Below are positions 27,946 to 35,790 of a stretch of 64,000 nt of DNA, in pieces. The position numbers and the translations under genes are program-made. The stretch comes from Parapontixanthobacter aurantiacus. Its GTDB lineage: Bacteria; Pseudomonadota; Alphaproteobacteria; Sphingomonadales; Sphingomonadaceae. A model generated the notes under the pieces. It had not been told where the DNA came from, ran no database searches, and worked only from the letters and a program-made list of their open reading frames with translations. The stretch is taken from contig NZ_WTYW01000002.1 in the NCBI RefSeq assembly GCF_009827635.1, positions 372,001-436,000 on the forward strand. The letters run 5' to 3'. The stretch's first letter is position 1, and every line of letters begins with the position of its first letter.

Positions 27946-29454
27946 TCAGCAGCGCGGAGCCTGTCGCCGGTAGCTGAGGGCTTCCGCTATATGGATGCGT
28001 CCGACCCGCTCCTGTCCCCCAAGATCGGCGATGGTGCGCGCCACTCTCAGCATCCGCGTATAGCCGCGCGCCGAAAGCCGCATGGCGGTCGCCGCCTGCA
28101 ACAGCAATTGCTGTCCTGCTTCGTCCGGCGTTGCATGCCGTTCCAAGGCCTCGCCCTGAAGCTGGGCATTGGTCCGTGCATCGGCATCCTCCGCCCGCGC
28201 CGACTGGATGGTCCGGGCGGCAGCGACGCGCGCCGCGACCGCGCTCGATGGTTCGGCGCGGCTCGGCACGGCAAGGTCGGCGGGGCTGACCGGCTCGACC
28301 TCCACATGCAGGTCGATACGGTCGAGCAACGGGCCTGACACACGGCTCTGATAATCGCCCGCGCATTTGGGCGCGCGGCTGCAGGCGAGGGCCGGATCGC
28401 CCAGGTGACCGCAGCGGCACGGGTTCATCGCGGCGATGAGCTGGACCTGCGCCGGATAGGTGACGTGAGCGTTGGCGCGGGCAATATCGACCTTGCCCGA
28501 TTCGAGCGGTTGCCGCAGCGAATCGAGGACTGTTCGCTGAAACTCCGGCAATTCGTCGAGGAAGAGGACGCCGAGATGCGCAAGGCTGACTTCGCCCGGT
28601 TTGACGCGCAGCCCTCCACCTGTGAGCGCCGCCATGCTGGCGCTGTGATGCGGAGCGCGAAAGGGGCGGGCGCGACTGATCCGACCTTCCTGCAACATCC
28701 CGCTCACCGAATGGATCATCGAGATTTCGAGAGCTTCTGCGCTGCCGAGGGGCGGCAGTATGCCGGGAAGACACGATGCGAGCAGGCTCTTGCCCGCTCC
28801 AGGCGGGCCGATCATGACGAGGTTGTGGCCTCCAGCCGCCGCGATCTCCAGCGCCCGCTTGGCGCTTTCCTGTCCCTTCACGCGCGCAAGGTCCGGCGCC
28901 GGATCATTCTCTGCCACCAGCCCGGCGCGGGGTTCGGCAAGCGGCGCGTGCCCCTTCAAATGCTCGAGCAGGCTTGCGAGATCGGGCGCGGCGGCAATCG
29001 GCACACCCTCGGCCCATCTGGCTTCGCCGCCCTGTGCCGCCGGACAGATGAGCCCGATATCGAGCGCAGCCGCGTGCATCGCGGCCAGCAGGACGCCCGG
29101 TGAAGGTGCAATCCGCCCGTCGAGTGACAATTCCCCGACGACCAGCCAGTCGCCCATCTGCTCGACATCGACGATGCCCATGGCGGTAAGCAGGGCCAGC
29201 GCGATCGGCAGGTCGTAATGCGAGCCTTCCTTGGGCAGATCGGCGGGCGAGAGATTGATGGTGATGCGCTTGGGTGGCAGGGCGAGACCCATTGCGGACA
29301 GCGCCGCCTGCACCCGCTCGCGGCTTTCGCCGACGGCCTTGTCCGGCAAGCCGACGACGCTGAACTTCGGCAAGCCCGGGGCGAGTTGGCACTGCACTTC
29401 GACCGTGCGCGCCTCCAGCCCGAGATAGGCGACCGTTTTGACCAATGCGACCAC
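27946..29454 (-). CDS. YifB-family Mg-chelatase-like AAA+ ATPase (ComM type)
   Basis: A 502-residue protein with an N-terminal Lon-protease-like domain (VALVKTVAYLGLEARTVEVQCQLAPGLPKF), a Mg-chelatase AAA+ core with Walker A GPPGAGKSLLA and Walker B VLFLDELPEF, and a C-terminal Mg-chelatase domain with a CxxC pair (NPCRCGHLGDPALACSRAPKCAG). Family members such as ComM are hexameric helicases promoting branch migration during natural transformation. The start is a GTG at 29454 with AGGGA upstream; the reading frame is open further upstream only through a non-standard start. Confidence 0.93.
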   Translation of the reverse strand: MVALVKTVAYLGLEARTVEVQCQLAPGLPKFSVVGLPDKAVGESRERVQAALSAMGLALPPKRITINLSPADLPKEGSHYDLPIALALLTAMGIVDVEQMGDWLVVGELSLDGRIAPSPGVLLAAMHAAALDIGLICPAAQGGEARWAEGVPIAAAPDLASLLEHLKGHAPLAEPRAGLVAENDPAPDLARVKGQESAKRALEIAAAGGHNLVMIGPPGAGKSLLASCLPGILPPLGSAEALEISMIHSVSGMLQEGRISRARPFRAPHHSASMAALTGGGLRVKPGEVSLAHLGVLFLDELPEFQRTVLDSLRQPLESGKVDIARANAHVTYPAQVQLIAAMNPCRCGHLGDPALACSRAPKCAGDYQSRVSGPLLDRIDLHVEVEPVSPADLAVPSRAEPSSAVAARVAAARTIQSARAEDADARTNAQLQGEALERHATPDEAGQQLLLQAATAMRLSARGYTRMLRVARTIADLGGQERVGRIHIAEALSYRRQAPRC

Positions 29455-29631
29455 GATGTTTTCCCTGAAGGGCCCCAATGCCCGCCCGAGCCTCTAAGAC
29501 GAAAAGCATACGACCGGGTTAAGGACGTTCCGACCTTGCGCACGAGACCGGAAGGGGGGCGCCGGATCGACCTTCCCGCTTGACTCGCAATGCCCCTGCA
29601 TCTAGTTGCGCGCGACAACGAATTGACAAAG

Positions 29632-29659
29632 GGCCGTTCGCTTTGGGCGGCCGTTTTTA
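29632..29659 (+). promoter_or_regulatory. Hairpin with T-run in the rpmH leader
   Basis: GGCCG and CGGCC form a stem followed by GTTTTTAT, directly downstream of a TTGACA at 29623-29628. No rightward gene lies upstream, so this is not a normal gene-end terminator. It could be an attenuator in the rpmH leader or part of an unusual promoter. Confidence 0.35.
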
Positions 29660-29726
29660 TTGGACGTGAGGCCGGATCTCGCACAGTTGAGCGGATGATC
29701 TGGCCGGACGAACTTAGGACAAGACG

Positions 29727-29861
29727 ATGAAGCGTACATTTCAACCCAGCAATCTCGTGCGTGCCCGCCGCCACGGATTCTTCGCTCGCAAGGCAACGCC
29801 GGGTGGCCGCAAGGTCCTGCGCAAGCGCCGTGCCCGCGGTCGCAAGAAGCTTTGCGCTTGA
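29727..29861 (+). CDS. rpmH: 50S ribosomal protein L34
   Basis: A 44-residue, extremely basic large-subunit protein: [18 protein letters not shown], then [19 protein letters not shown]. Length and sequence are standard for L34, with the alphaproteobacterial C-terminal Cys-Ala. It heads the conserved rpmH-rnpA-yidD-yidC-engB cluster. A strong terminator between it and rnpA suggests a high-abundance rpmH transcript with limited read-through. A GGACAAG ribosome site precedes the ATG. Confidence 0.98.
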   Translation: MKRTFQPSNLVRARRHGFFARKATPGGRKVLRKRRARGRKKLCA

Positions 29862-29947
29862 TGTGACGGTTGCGCGCTCTGCGGAGCGTGCGATCCTGCG
29901 CGGCGCGCGACTGCGTGCCGCAGTCCGGCGGAACGACAGCCGGAGCG

Positions 29948-29971
29948 ACGGAGCCGATCGGCTCCGTTTTT
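29948..29971 (+). terminator. Rho-independent terminator between rpmH and rnpA
   Basis: ACGGAGCC, loop GATC and GGCTCCGT make a perfect 8-bp stem followed by TTTTTGTG, 87 bases after the rpmH stop and about 50 bases before rnpA. This is among the strongest intrinsic terminators in the window and should limit rpmH-rnpA read-through. Confidence 0.85.
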
Positions 29972-30023
29972 GTGTTGTCGGTCCCTCGCGCGATCCTGCG
30001 AACCCGTGAAAAATCCGCCCGTC

Positions 30024-30392
30024 ATGTTGAAGCGCGCCGATTTTCTGCGGGCGAATAACGGTATGCGCGTGGCGCGGCCCGGCTTCATCCTGCTCGCTCA
30101 CCCGAACCACGAACAGGGCATCCGTTACGGGATCACCGTGACGAAGCGGATCGGCAATGCGGTCGTGCGCAACCGGATGAAGCGCCGCTTTCGCGAATTG
30201 CTGTGGGCGAACCTTCCGGAATTGGGCTTGCCCGATCACGATCACGTGCTGATCGGCAGGGAAACCGGTATCGAACGCGATTTCGCGCGTTTGCAGCAGG
30301 AATTGCGCCGAGCCCTCGAAAAGCTGCATCGCGGAGAAGCCGACCCGCCCCGTCGTCGAAACGCCAGCAAACCACGGCAGAGGCGCAAGTGA
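30024..30392 (+). CDS. rnpA: Ribonuclease P protein component
   Basis: A 122-residue basic protein that assists the RNase P RNA in removing tRNA 5' leaders. The family motif is intact: [29 protein letters not shown], the RNR element that contacts RNA. The N-terminus [21 protein letters not shown] is typical. The ATG at 30024 is preferred; a GTG at 30006 would add six residues. The stop overlaps the GTG of yidD, indicating translational coupling. Confidence 0.95.
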   Translation: MLKRADFLRANNGMRVARPGFILLAHPNHEQGIRYGITVTKRIGNAVVRNRMKRRFRELLWANLPELGLPDHDHVLIGRETGIERDFARLQQELRRALEKLHRGEADPPRRRNASKPRQRRK

Positions 30393-30598
30393 AGCGCGTT
30401 CTCGTTGCGATCGCCCGCGCCTGGCAATGGGGTCCGAGCCGCGTTCTGCCGCCGACCTGCCGCTATGCGCCGACCTGTTCGGCCTATGCCATCGAAGCTG
30501 TCGAGAAATATGGCGCATTGAAGGGTGGATGGCTGGCGGCGAAGCGTATAATGCGCTGCCATCCGTGGGGCGGGCATGGGCACGATCCGGTTCCCTGA
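30389..30598 (+). CDS. yidD: Membrane protein insertion efficiency factor YidD
   Basis: A 69-residue protein beginning with a GTG that overlaps the rnpA stop. An amphipathic N-terminal helix ([14 protein letters not shown]) precedes the hallmark cysteine-rich segment [50 protein letters not shown], with its three conserved cysteines. YidD sits at the inner membrane and aids YidC-dependent insertion. Position between rnpA and yidC is conserved across bacteria. Confidence 0.96.
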   Translation: MKRVLVAIARAWQWGPSRVLPPTCRYAPTCSAYAIEAVEKYGALKGGWLAAKRIMRCHPWGGHGHDPVP

Positions 30599-30671
30599 CC
30601 ACCGACTTACCTTGCTAATACACCTTGTCTCTTCTAGTGCGACAGACTGACGCTTACGGGATTTCACGACC

Positions 30672-32438
30672 TTGAACAATCAGCGCAACCTTCTCATCGC
30701 GGTCCTTTTGTCGGGCCTTCTCCTGTTCGGATGGGATGCCGCGATGCGTTACTTCTATCCCGATACGGAGGGCGTTACCGCCGCGCAGCGTGACGATACG
30801 CCGGCCGAGCGCGCTGCGGAGACCGCCGATGGTACGGCAAGCGTCGGCGACATCGGAGCTTCCGGACGGACGGCGGGGCCGGTCAATCTGGAAACGAGCC
30901 TTCGGCAAGCGGGCCGTGTACCCATCCGGGCGGAACGCATCGTGGGTTCGGTCAATCCGGTCGGCGCACAGATCGACGACGTAACGCTGCTCGACCACCG
31001 GCAGGACATCGAGCGCGATAGCGGACCGGTTCGCCTGTTTGCCCCCGAAAACACGGAGTTGCAGCAATATGCCCGCTTCGGCTTCCTCGAGAACGGGCAG
31101 CTGGCGACCGGACCGGACGCGGTCTGGCAGCCGTCCGGCGGGCAGCTGACGCCTGAAAATCCCGTGACCCTGACGCGTTCGGGCGAGAACGGTCGCACCT
31201 ATCGCATCGAATTGTCGGTCGACGACGATTACATGATCACGGCGCGCCAGACGATCGTCAACCGCGGATCGGATGCCGTCGTCGCGCAGCCCTTCGCATT
31301 CATCGCGCGCACCAGCGATACGGCGAGCGCCGACATCTGGAACGCTCATTCCGGCCCGATCGGCAGTTTCGCGCAGGCGGTCGAATACGAACCCGACTAT
31401 GACGAGCTGGCCGAAACAGGAACGTTCGATCCCGTCGGGGCAACGGACTGGATCGGTTTCACCGACATCTATTGGCTGTCCGCACTCATTCCCGAAGCGG
31501 GCGCCACGACCGGATCGAGTTTCCGCGACCTCGGCGGCAACGTCTATCGCGCCGATCTGATCTACGATCCTGTCACGCTCGCTCCCGGTCAGCAGGTCAC
31601 TCGGACCACCCGCCTGTTCGCGGGCGCGAAGGACAGTGCGATCCTCGACGCTTACGAGGATGCAGGCGTCACAAATCTTGGTCTCGCCATCGACTGGGGC
31701 TGGTTCCGCTGGTTCGAGAAGCCGATTCTGTGGCTGCTCAAATTCTTCAACGGTCTGACCGGCAATTTCGGCGTGGCGATCATCCTGCTCACCGTCCTGA
31801 TCCGCCTGATCCTCTTCCCCATCGCGCAGAAGCAGTTCGCCAGCATGGCGGCGATGAAGGCGATCCAGCCCAAGATGAAGGCGGTCCAGGAACGCTACAA
31901 GGACGACAAGCAGAAGCAGCAGCAGGAGATCATGGCCCTCTACAAGAAGGAGAAGGTCAATCCGCTGGCAGGCTGTCTGCCGATCCTCATCCAGATCCCG
32001 ATCTTCTTCGCTTTGTACAAGGTGCTGATCCTCGCGATCGAGATGCGGCACGAGCCGTTCGTCTTCTGGATCAGGGATCTGAGCGCGCCCGATCCGGCGA
32101 CCATTCTCAACCTGTTCGGCCTGTTGCCGTTCGATCCGCCGAGCTTCCTCGCCATCGGCGTGCTCGCGGTCCTGCTCGGCATCACGATGTGGCTGACCTT
32201 CAAGCTGAACCCTTCGGCCATGGACCCCGTTCAGCAGCAGATCTTCAACATCATGCCATGGGTATTGATGTTCGTGATGGCGCCGTTCGCCGCCGGCCTG
32301 CTGCTTTACTGGGTCACCAACAACATCCTGACGCTGGCACAGCAAAGCTACCTCTATTCCAAGAACCCGCAATTGCGGGCCGCGGCGGAGAAGGAAAAGG
32401 CCGAGAAGGCGCGGGTGGCTGCTGCCAATGACAAGTGA
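30672..32438 (+). CDS. yidC: Membrane protein insertase YidC
   Basis: A 588-residue insertase of the Gram-negative type: an N-terminal membrane helix (NLLIAVLLSGLLLFGWDAAM), a large periplasmic beta domain (about residues 60-350), then the conserved 60KD_IMP region with five helices (KPILWLLKFFNGLTGNFGVAIILLTVLIRLILFPIAQKQ, LAGCLPILIQIPIFFALYKVL, and the final LLLYWVTNNILTLAQQ). It integrates proteins alone or with SecYEG. Translation starts at a TTG; no closer ATG fits the conserved start. The 3' end overlaps engB by 11 bases. Confidence 0.97.
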   Translation: MNNQRNLLIAVLLSGLLLFGWDAAMRYFYPDTEGVTAAQRDDTPAERAAETADGTASVGDIGASGRTAGPVNLETSLRQAGRVPIRAERIVGSVNPVGAQIDDVTLLDHRQDIERDSGPVRLFAPENTELQQYARFGFLENGQLATGPDAVWQPSGGQLTPENPVTLTRSGENGRTYRIELSVDDDYMITARQTIVNRGSDAVVAQPFAFIARTSDTASADIWNAHSGPIGSFAQAVEYEPDYDELAETGTFDPVGATDWIGFTDIYWLSALIPEAGATTGSSFRDLGGNVYRADLIYDPVTLAPGQQVTRTTRLFAGAKDSAILDAYEDAGVTNLGLAIDWGWFRWFEKPILWLLKFFNGLTGNFGVAIILLTVLIRLILFPIAQKQFASMAAMKAIQPKMKAVQERYKDDKQKQQQEIMALYKKEKVNPLAGCLPILIQIPIFFALYKVLILAIEMRHEPFVFWIRDLSAPDPATILNLFGLLPFDPPSFLAIGVLAVLLGITMWLTFKLNPSAMDPVQQQIFNIMPWVLMFVMAPFAAGLLLYWVTNNILTLAQQSYLYSKNPQLRAAAEKEKAEKARVAAANDK

Positions 32439-33126
32439 AGCAGGACAGAACGATGAAGCGCGCGAGCGTGAGAAGGCCCGCGACCGGCTGGCCGAGGAAG
32501 CGACGCGCTTGTTTTCCGGTCGGGTCGAGTTCCTCCTGTCGGCTCCGCAGCTCAAGTTCCTGCCCGATCCAAGCGTTCCGGAAATCGCCTTTTGCGGTCG
32601 CTCCAATGTCGGGAAGTCCTCGCTTCTGAACGCGGTGACGGGGCGGCGAGCGATTGCCCGCGCCTCCGTCACTCCGGGCCGGACGCAGGAGCTCAACATT
32701 TTCGAGGTCGGCCAGCCCACGCAATTTCGCCTGGTGGACATGCCGGGCTATGGCTTTGCAAAAGCGCCGGTCAAGGTGGTCGAGAAGTGGAAGCAGCTCA
32801 TGAAGACCTATCTGCGCGGGCGCCCCGTCCTCAACCGCACGCTCGTCCTCGTCGACAGCCGCCACGGCCTGAAGGATGCGGATCGCGAGATGATGCGGAT
32901 GCTGGACGAAAGCGCGGTCGGTTTCCGCGTCGTCCTCACGAAGACGGACAAGGTGAAGGTGAGCGATCTCGACCGGACGGCGGAGCGCGTTGCCGAAGAG
33001 ATACGGCGTCATCCTGCCGCTTATCCCGAAATGCACCTTACCAGTGCCGAGAAGGGGATGGGCATCGCCGAATTGCGCGCCGCGATCATGGTCGATGCGG
33101 GCCTTGCGGAATTGCCGCCGGCCTGA
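32428..33126 (+). CDS. engB: Ribosome biogenesis GTPase EngB/YihA
   Basis: A 232-residue GTPase for large-subunit maturation. G1 is GRSNVGKSS (residues 57-65), G3 is DMPGYG, G4 is TKTDK and G5 is SAEKGMG. The N-terminal 25 residues form a charged extension. An 11-base overlap with yidC implies coupling. In many alphaproteobacteria the next gene is argB; here a PEP-CTERM gene follows on the other strand. Confidence 0.96.
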   Translation: MTSEAGQNDEAREREKARDRLAEEATRLFSGRVEFLLSAPQLKFLPDPSVPEIAFCGRSNVGKSSLLNAVTGRRAIARASVTPGRTQELNIFEVGQPTQFRLVDMPGYGFAKAPVKVVEKWKQLMKTYLRGRPVLNRTLVLVDSRHGLKDADREMMRMLDESAVGFRVVLTKTDKVKVSDLDRTAERVAEEIRRHPAAYPEMHLTSAEKGMGIAELRAAIMVDAGLAELPPA

Positions 33127-33160
33127 CCGGGTGCCCGCCCTTCTGTTCCAGAGAGCCGCA

Positions 33161-33196
33161 GACAAACAAAAACCGCCGACATTGCTGCCGGCGGTT
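33161..33196 (-). terminator. Rho-independent terminator of the PEP-CTERM gene
   Basis: AACCGCCG and CGGCGGTT form a perfect 8-bp stem (33171-33196). Read leftward it runs into TTTTTGTTTGTC, 26 bases past the stop of the PEP-CTERM gene. It may also serve engB from the other side, but the T-run favours the minus strand. Confidence 0.85.
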
Positions 33197-33221
33197 CTCG
33201 GTGGTTAGACGGTGATAAAAC

Positions 33222-33788
33222 TCAGGCGTAGCGGACGCGAACCTCGCGCGAGGTCTCGCGGTTGCGCCGCATGGCAAAGCCGACCGCAGCGAAGCCGAAC
33301 ATCAGCAACGCCCATGTGCCGGGTTCGGGAACGGCCGGCGTGCCCGTGCTGTAGAGGACTGCGCTCGATCCGCCGTTCAGGTTCAGCTTGAAACTGTCGA
33401 GATTGTCGGCATCGAGGCGATAGAAGGCCGTGCCATTGATGCCACCCTGGCCGCCCTTGCCCTTGTGAATGCCCACATAGGTGATGCCGTTCAGGAGCGA
33501 TGCGAAGTCGTAAATGCCGCCGCTCAGAGGCTGGATCTTCGTTCCCTCGACTGCGCTCCAGTTGCCGTCGAAAGTGTAGCCGATCGCTGCCAGACCTTCG
33601 ATCTGATAGGTGATGTCGGTCGCATTGTTGCTGAGGATGTTGCCAGCGTAGAAACCCGAACAGGCTTCTGCCGTCGGGTTGATGTCGTTTACCGAGCAGC
33701 CGCCGATGATGTGGCCTGCCGATGCCTGCGTTGCGAAGGCTGCCGCGGTGGCGGCAATCGCGATCGAGCTGAACTTCAAAACGTTCAT
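33222..33788 (-). CDS. PEP-CTERM (PEPxxWA) sorting-domain exported protein
   Basis: A 188-residue exported protein: a signal peptide ending ATQASA near residue 24, a beta-rich mature region rich in Asn and Gly, then the tripartite sorting tail PEPGTWALLMFGFAAVGFAMRR, meaning a PEPxxWA motif, a hydrophobic helix and a basic end. Exosortase-type enzymes process such tails and the proteins usually reach the surface with exopolysaccharide. No exosortase gene is in the window. An unusual basic extension (NRETSREVRVRYA) follows the arginine cluster. Mature-domain function unknown. Confidence 0.88.
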   Translation of the reverse strand: MNVLKFSSIAIAATAAAFATQASAGHIIGGCSVNDINPTAEACSGFYAGNILSNNATDITYQIEGLAAIGYTFDGNWSAVEGTKIQPLSGGIYDFASLLNGITYVGIHKGKGGQGGINGTAFYRLDADNLDSFKLNLNGGSSAVLYSTGTPAVPEPGTWALLMFGFAAVGFAMRRNRETSREVRVRYA

Positions 33789-33979
33789 GACACTTCTCCG
33801 AGCGACGTCTGGCTCGCTCCGCCTTCCAATCGAACCATCCGATCGGCTGTTGGACGTTCCATTACTGAAAGATGACCCTCGATGCGAGCACGCAAAATGG
33901 TTAATTTATAGCCAGTTATTCCCAATATGAGACAATGAAAACGGGTCAAATACGGGGATGTGGTCGTGAAAGGGGTTAC

Positions 33980-33994
33980 TTAACCGTGAGTTAG
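33980..33994. promoter_or_regulatory. CtrA-like site
   Basis: TTAA-CCGTGAG-TTAG; the left half also matches the extended TTAACC half-site. It lies 192 bases upstream of the PEP-CTERM start. In alphaproteobacteria CtrA controls cell-cycle and surface genes; one site is weak evidence. Confidence 0.3.
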
Positions 33995-34101
33995 GAGTTT
34001 CGGGGCTGGTCGTCTGTCCTGTAAATTTCCTACTTCGGGTTCTTCGGGCATAACATCCGCACGAAAAAGGTTGCTCGCTGCTTTTTTGCGAAACCTCTGC
34101 G

Positions 34102-34137
34102 ACTTCGGTCTCAGGCCGATTACCGAGTTGCTTTTTA
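34102..34137 (+). terminator. Rightward terminator-like hairpin with no upstream gene
   Basis: The stem ACTTCGGT/ACCGAGT with one bulged T is followed by GCTTTTTATCG. There is no rightward gene between engB's end at 33126 and this point, so it either ends an unannotated RNA or is incidental. Confidence 0.35.
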
Positions 34138-34236
34138 TCGCCCAAGGACCGTGTTCCATGTGTTCCATCCGTTCAGTCTCGACAGTATGGGGATGAACGC
34201 CTACTGCGCGCTGACAGGGCGACGAAGGTGGAAGCG

Positions 34237-34902
34237 ATGAAGTTGATAATCGGCAACAAGAACTACTCCAGCTGGAGCCTTCGCGCATGGCTCGCCGCGA
34301 AGCAGTCGGGGCTGTCCTTCGAGGAACTGATCGTCCCGCTGTTCGGAGAGGACTGGGAAGCGGCGAAGTCGCAGTCGAGCGAAATCATGCCCTCGGGCAA
34401 GGTTCCGATCCTGTGGGATGACGAGACCGTCATCTGGGACAGCCTCGCCATCCTCGAATATCTGGGCGACAAGGTCGGTCGCGAACGCTTCTGGCCCAAG
34501 GATGACGCGGCGCGCGGCATGGCCCGTTCGATGGTGTGCGAGATGCACAGCTCCTATGCCGCCCTGCGCAAGACTTGCCCAATGAACATCCGCAAACGCT
34601 ATGGCGGTGTTCAGCTGCCGGACGAGGTCAAGGCGGACATCGTGCGCATCCTGCAGCTCTGGGCAGAGGCGCGCGCGCGGTTCGGGCAGGGTGGACCGTT
34701 CCTGTTCGGCACGTTCGGCGCGGCGGACATCTTCTACGCCCCCGTCGTCACTCGCTTCCTAACCTATGGCGTCGGCGTTCCGGGCTTCGCGCAAAGCTAC
34801 ATGGAAGCAATCTGGGAGCATGACTGGCTGCAAAGCTGGATCAACGCTGCCGAGGACGAGACATGGGTGCTCGAACAATACGAGAAGGCGCCTGCCGCAT
34901 GA
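34237..34902 (+). CDS. Glutathione S-transferase family protein
   Basis: A 221-residue two-domain protein. The N-terminal thioredoxin-like domain reads MKLIIGNKNYSSWSLRAWLAAKQSG, with the catalytic-type serine pair in NYSSWSLR, cis-proline segment GKVPIL and DSLAILEYL (glutathione gamma-glutamyl binding). The C-terminal helical domain follows from about residue 85. It resembles bacterial GSTs of the zeta- or beta-like groups near maleylacetoacetate isomerase, but assignment to a class is uncertain. A GTG at 34228 is an alternative start. The nuclease gene begins four bases before its stop. Confidence 0.87.
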   Translation: MKLIIGNKNYSSWSLRAWLAAKQSGLSFEELIVPLFGEDWEAAKSQSSEIMPSGKVPILWDDETVIWDSLAILEYLGDKVGRERFWPKDDAARGMARSMVCEMHSSYAALRKTCPMNIRKRYGGVQLPDEVKADIVRILQLWAEARARFGQGGPFLFGTFGAADIFYAPVVTRFLTYGVGVPGFAQSYMEAIWEHDWLQSWINAAEDETWVLEQYEKAPAA

Positions 34903-35783
34903 TACGCCTGTGGCTCACCTGCCTTATCGCGATGACAGCGCTGGCCTGGACACAACCGGCCAAAGCCTGGGGCGAGTTCGGCCACCGGTCGAGCGGCGCG
35001 ATCGCCCTCGCAAACGTCTCTGAGGAAACGCGGGCGAAGATCGAGCGGCTGCTGGATAGCGAAGCGGCGCTCGGAACGCCCGACTGCCCGCTCGAAACGC
35101 TGGAAGACGCGACGGTCTGGCCGGACTGCATTCGACGCGACGGACTTCGCTGGGGCTTCACGGCAGCCTGGCATTACCGCACGACGCCCATCTGCGAGGC
35201 GTTCGATCCGCGCGCGAACTGCCCCGGCGGAGCCTGCGTCACCGGGCAGATAACGCGCAATTTGCACATCCTCGCCGACGAGCGACTGCCCGATCCGGTC
35301 CGCCTCGAAGCGCTAGCCTTTCTCGTTCACTTCGTCGGCGACGTGCACATGCCGCTCCATTCGGGCGACAAGGACGACCGCGGCGGCAATGACCGCGATG
35401 CCGCCTATGGCATCGTGCCCGGCATGAATTTGCACTGGATCTGGGACGGGGCGCTCGCCGAGCGGGCGATCACGGACACGCCGCTGCCGCTGGTACGCCG
35501 CTATACTCAGGACGAGCGCGAGCAGATGAATTTCGGTTCGCCCGACGACTGGGCGCGCGAAAGCTGGCAGCTGTCGCGCGATTTCGTTTACCCGAACGCA
35601 TTCGATGAAGAGCCGTGCGAAGGCGCCGATCTGCCAACCGAGGCAGCCTTGACGCAAGAGGATATCGAGGCCGCTATCCCCGTCGCCCAGCAACGCGTCG
35701 CACAGGCAGGGCTGCGCATGGCGCGGCTGCTGGAAGAGGCCTTCGTGCCCGGTCCGCTCCCGCGACCGGAATGGGCACGGTAG
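34899..35783 (+). CDS. S1/P1-family secreted nuclease
   Basis: A 294-residue exported zinc nuclease. A signal peptide (LWLTCLIAMTALAWTQPAKA) ends just before WGEFGHR, so the mature protein begins with the Trp whose amino group and carbonyl bind zinc in this family. Further ligands appear in FVHFVGDVHMPLH, HYRTTP and NLHWIWD, and DRGGND is present. These enzymes cleave single-stranded DNA and RNA in the periplasm or outside, possibly for phosphate salvage. The ATG overlaps the GST stop. Catalytic residues look intact. Confidence 0.9.
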   Translation: MIRLWLTCLIAMTALAWTQPAKAWGEFGHRSSGAIALANVSEETRAKIERLLDSEAALGTPDCPLETLEDATVWPDCIRRDGLRWGFTAAWHYRTTPICEAFDPRANCPGGACVTGQITRNLHILADERLPDPVRLEALAFLVHFVGDVHMPLHSGDKDDRGGNDRDAAYGIVPGMNLHWIWDGALAERAITDTPLPLVRRYTQDEREQMNFGSPDDWARESWQLSRDFVYPNAFDEEPCEGADLPTEAALTQEDIEAAIPVAQQRVAQAGLRMARLLEEAFVPGPLPRPEWAR

Positions 35784-35790
35784 GACTTCG

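Larger units (their letters stand above)
33789..34236. other. Gene-free 448-bp region with terminator-like hairpin and CtrA-like site
   Basis: No convincing ORF. The left end holds the PEP-CTERM upstream region. At 33980-33994 is TTAACCGTGAGTTAG, one mismatch from a CtrA TTAA-N7-TTAA site. At 34102-34137 ACTTCGGT pairs (one bulge) with ACCGAGT and is followed by CTTTTTAT, resembling a rightward terminator. The small possible ORFs are short and not protein-like. A short RNA gene ending near 34137 is possible. Confidence 0.4.

Noticed and set aside
30654-32741. 695-codon open frame on the minus strand
   Set aside because: Fully antisense to yidC and engB; no domain signature and codon pattern mirrors the real genes.
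33906-34145. 79-codon open frame on the minus strand in the large gap
   Set aside because: No ribosome site or family likeness and unusual composition; treated as non-coding.
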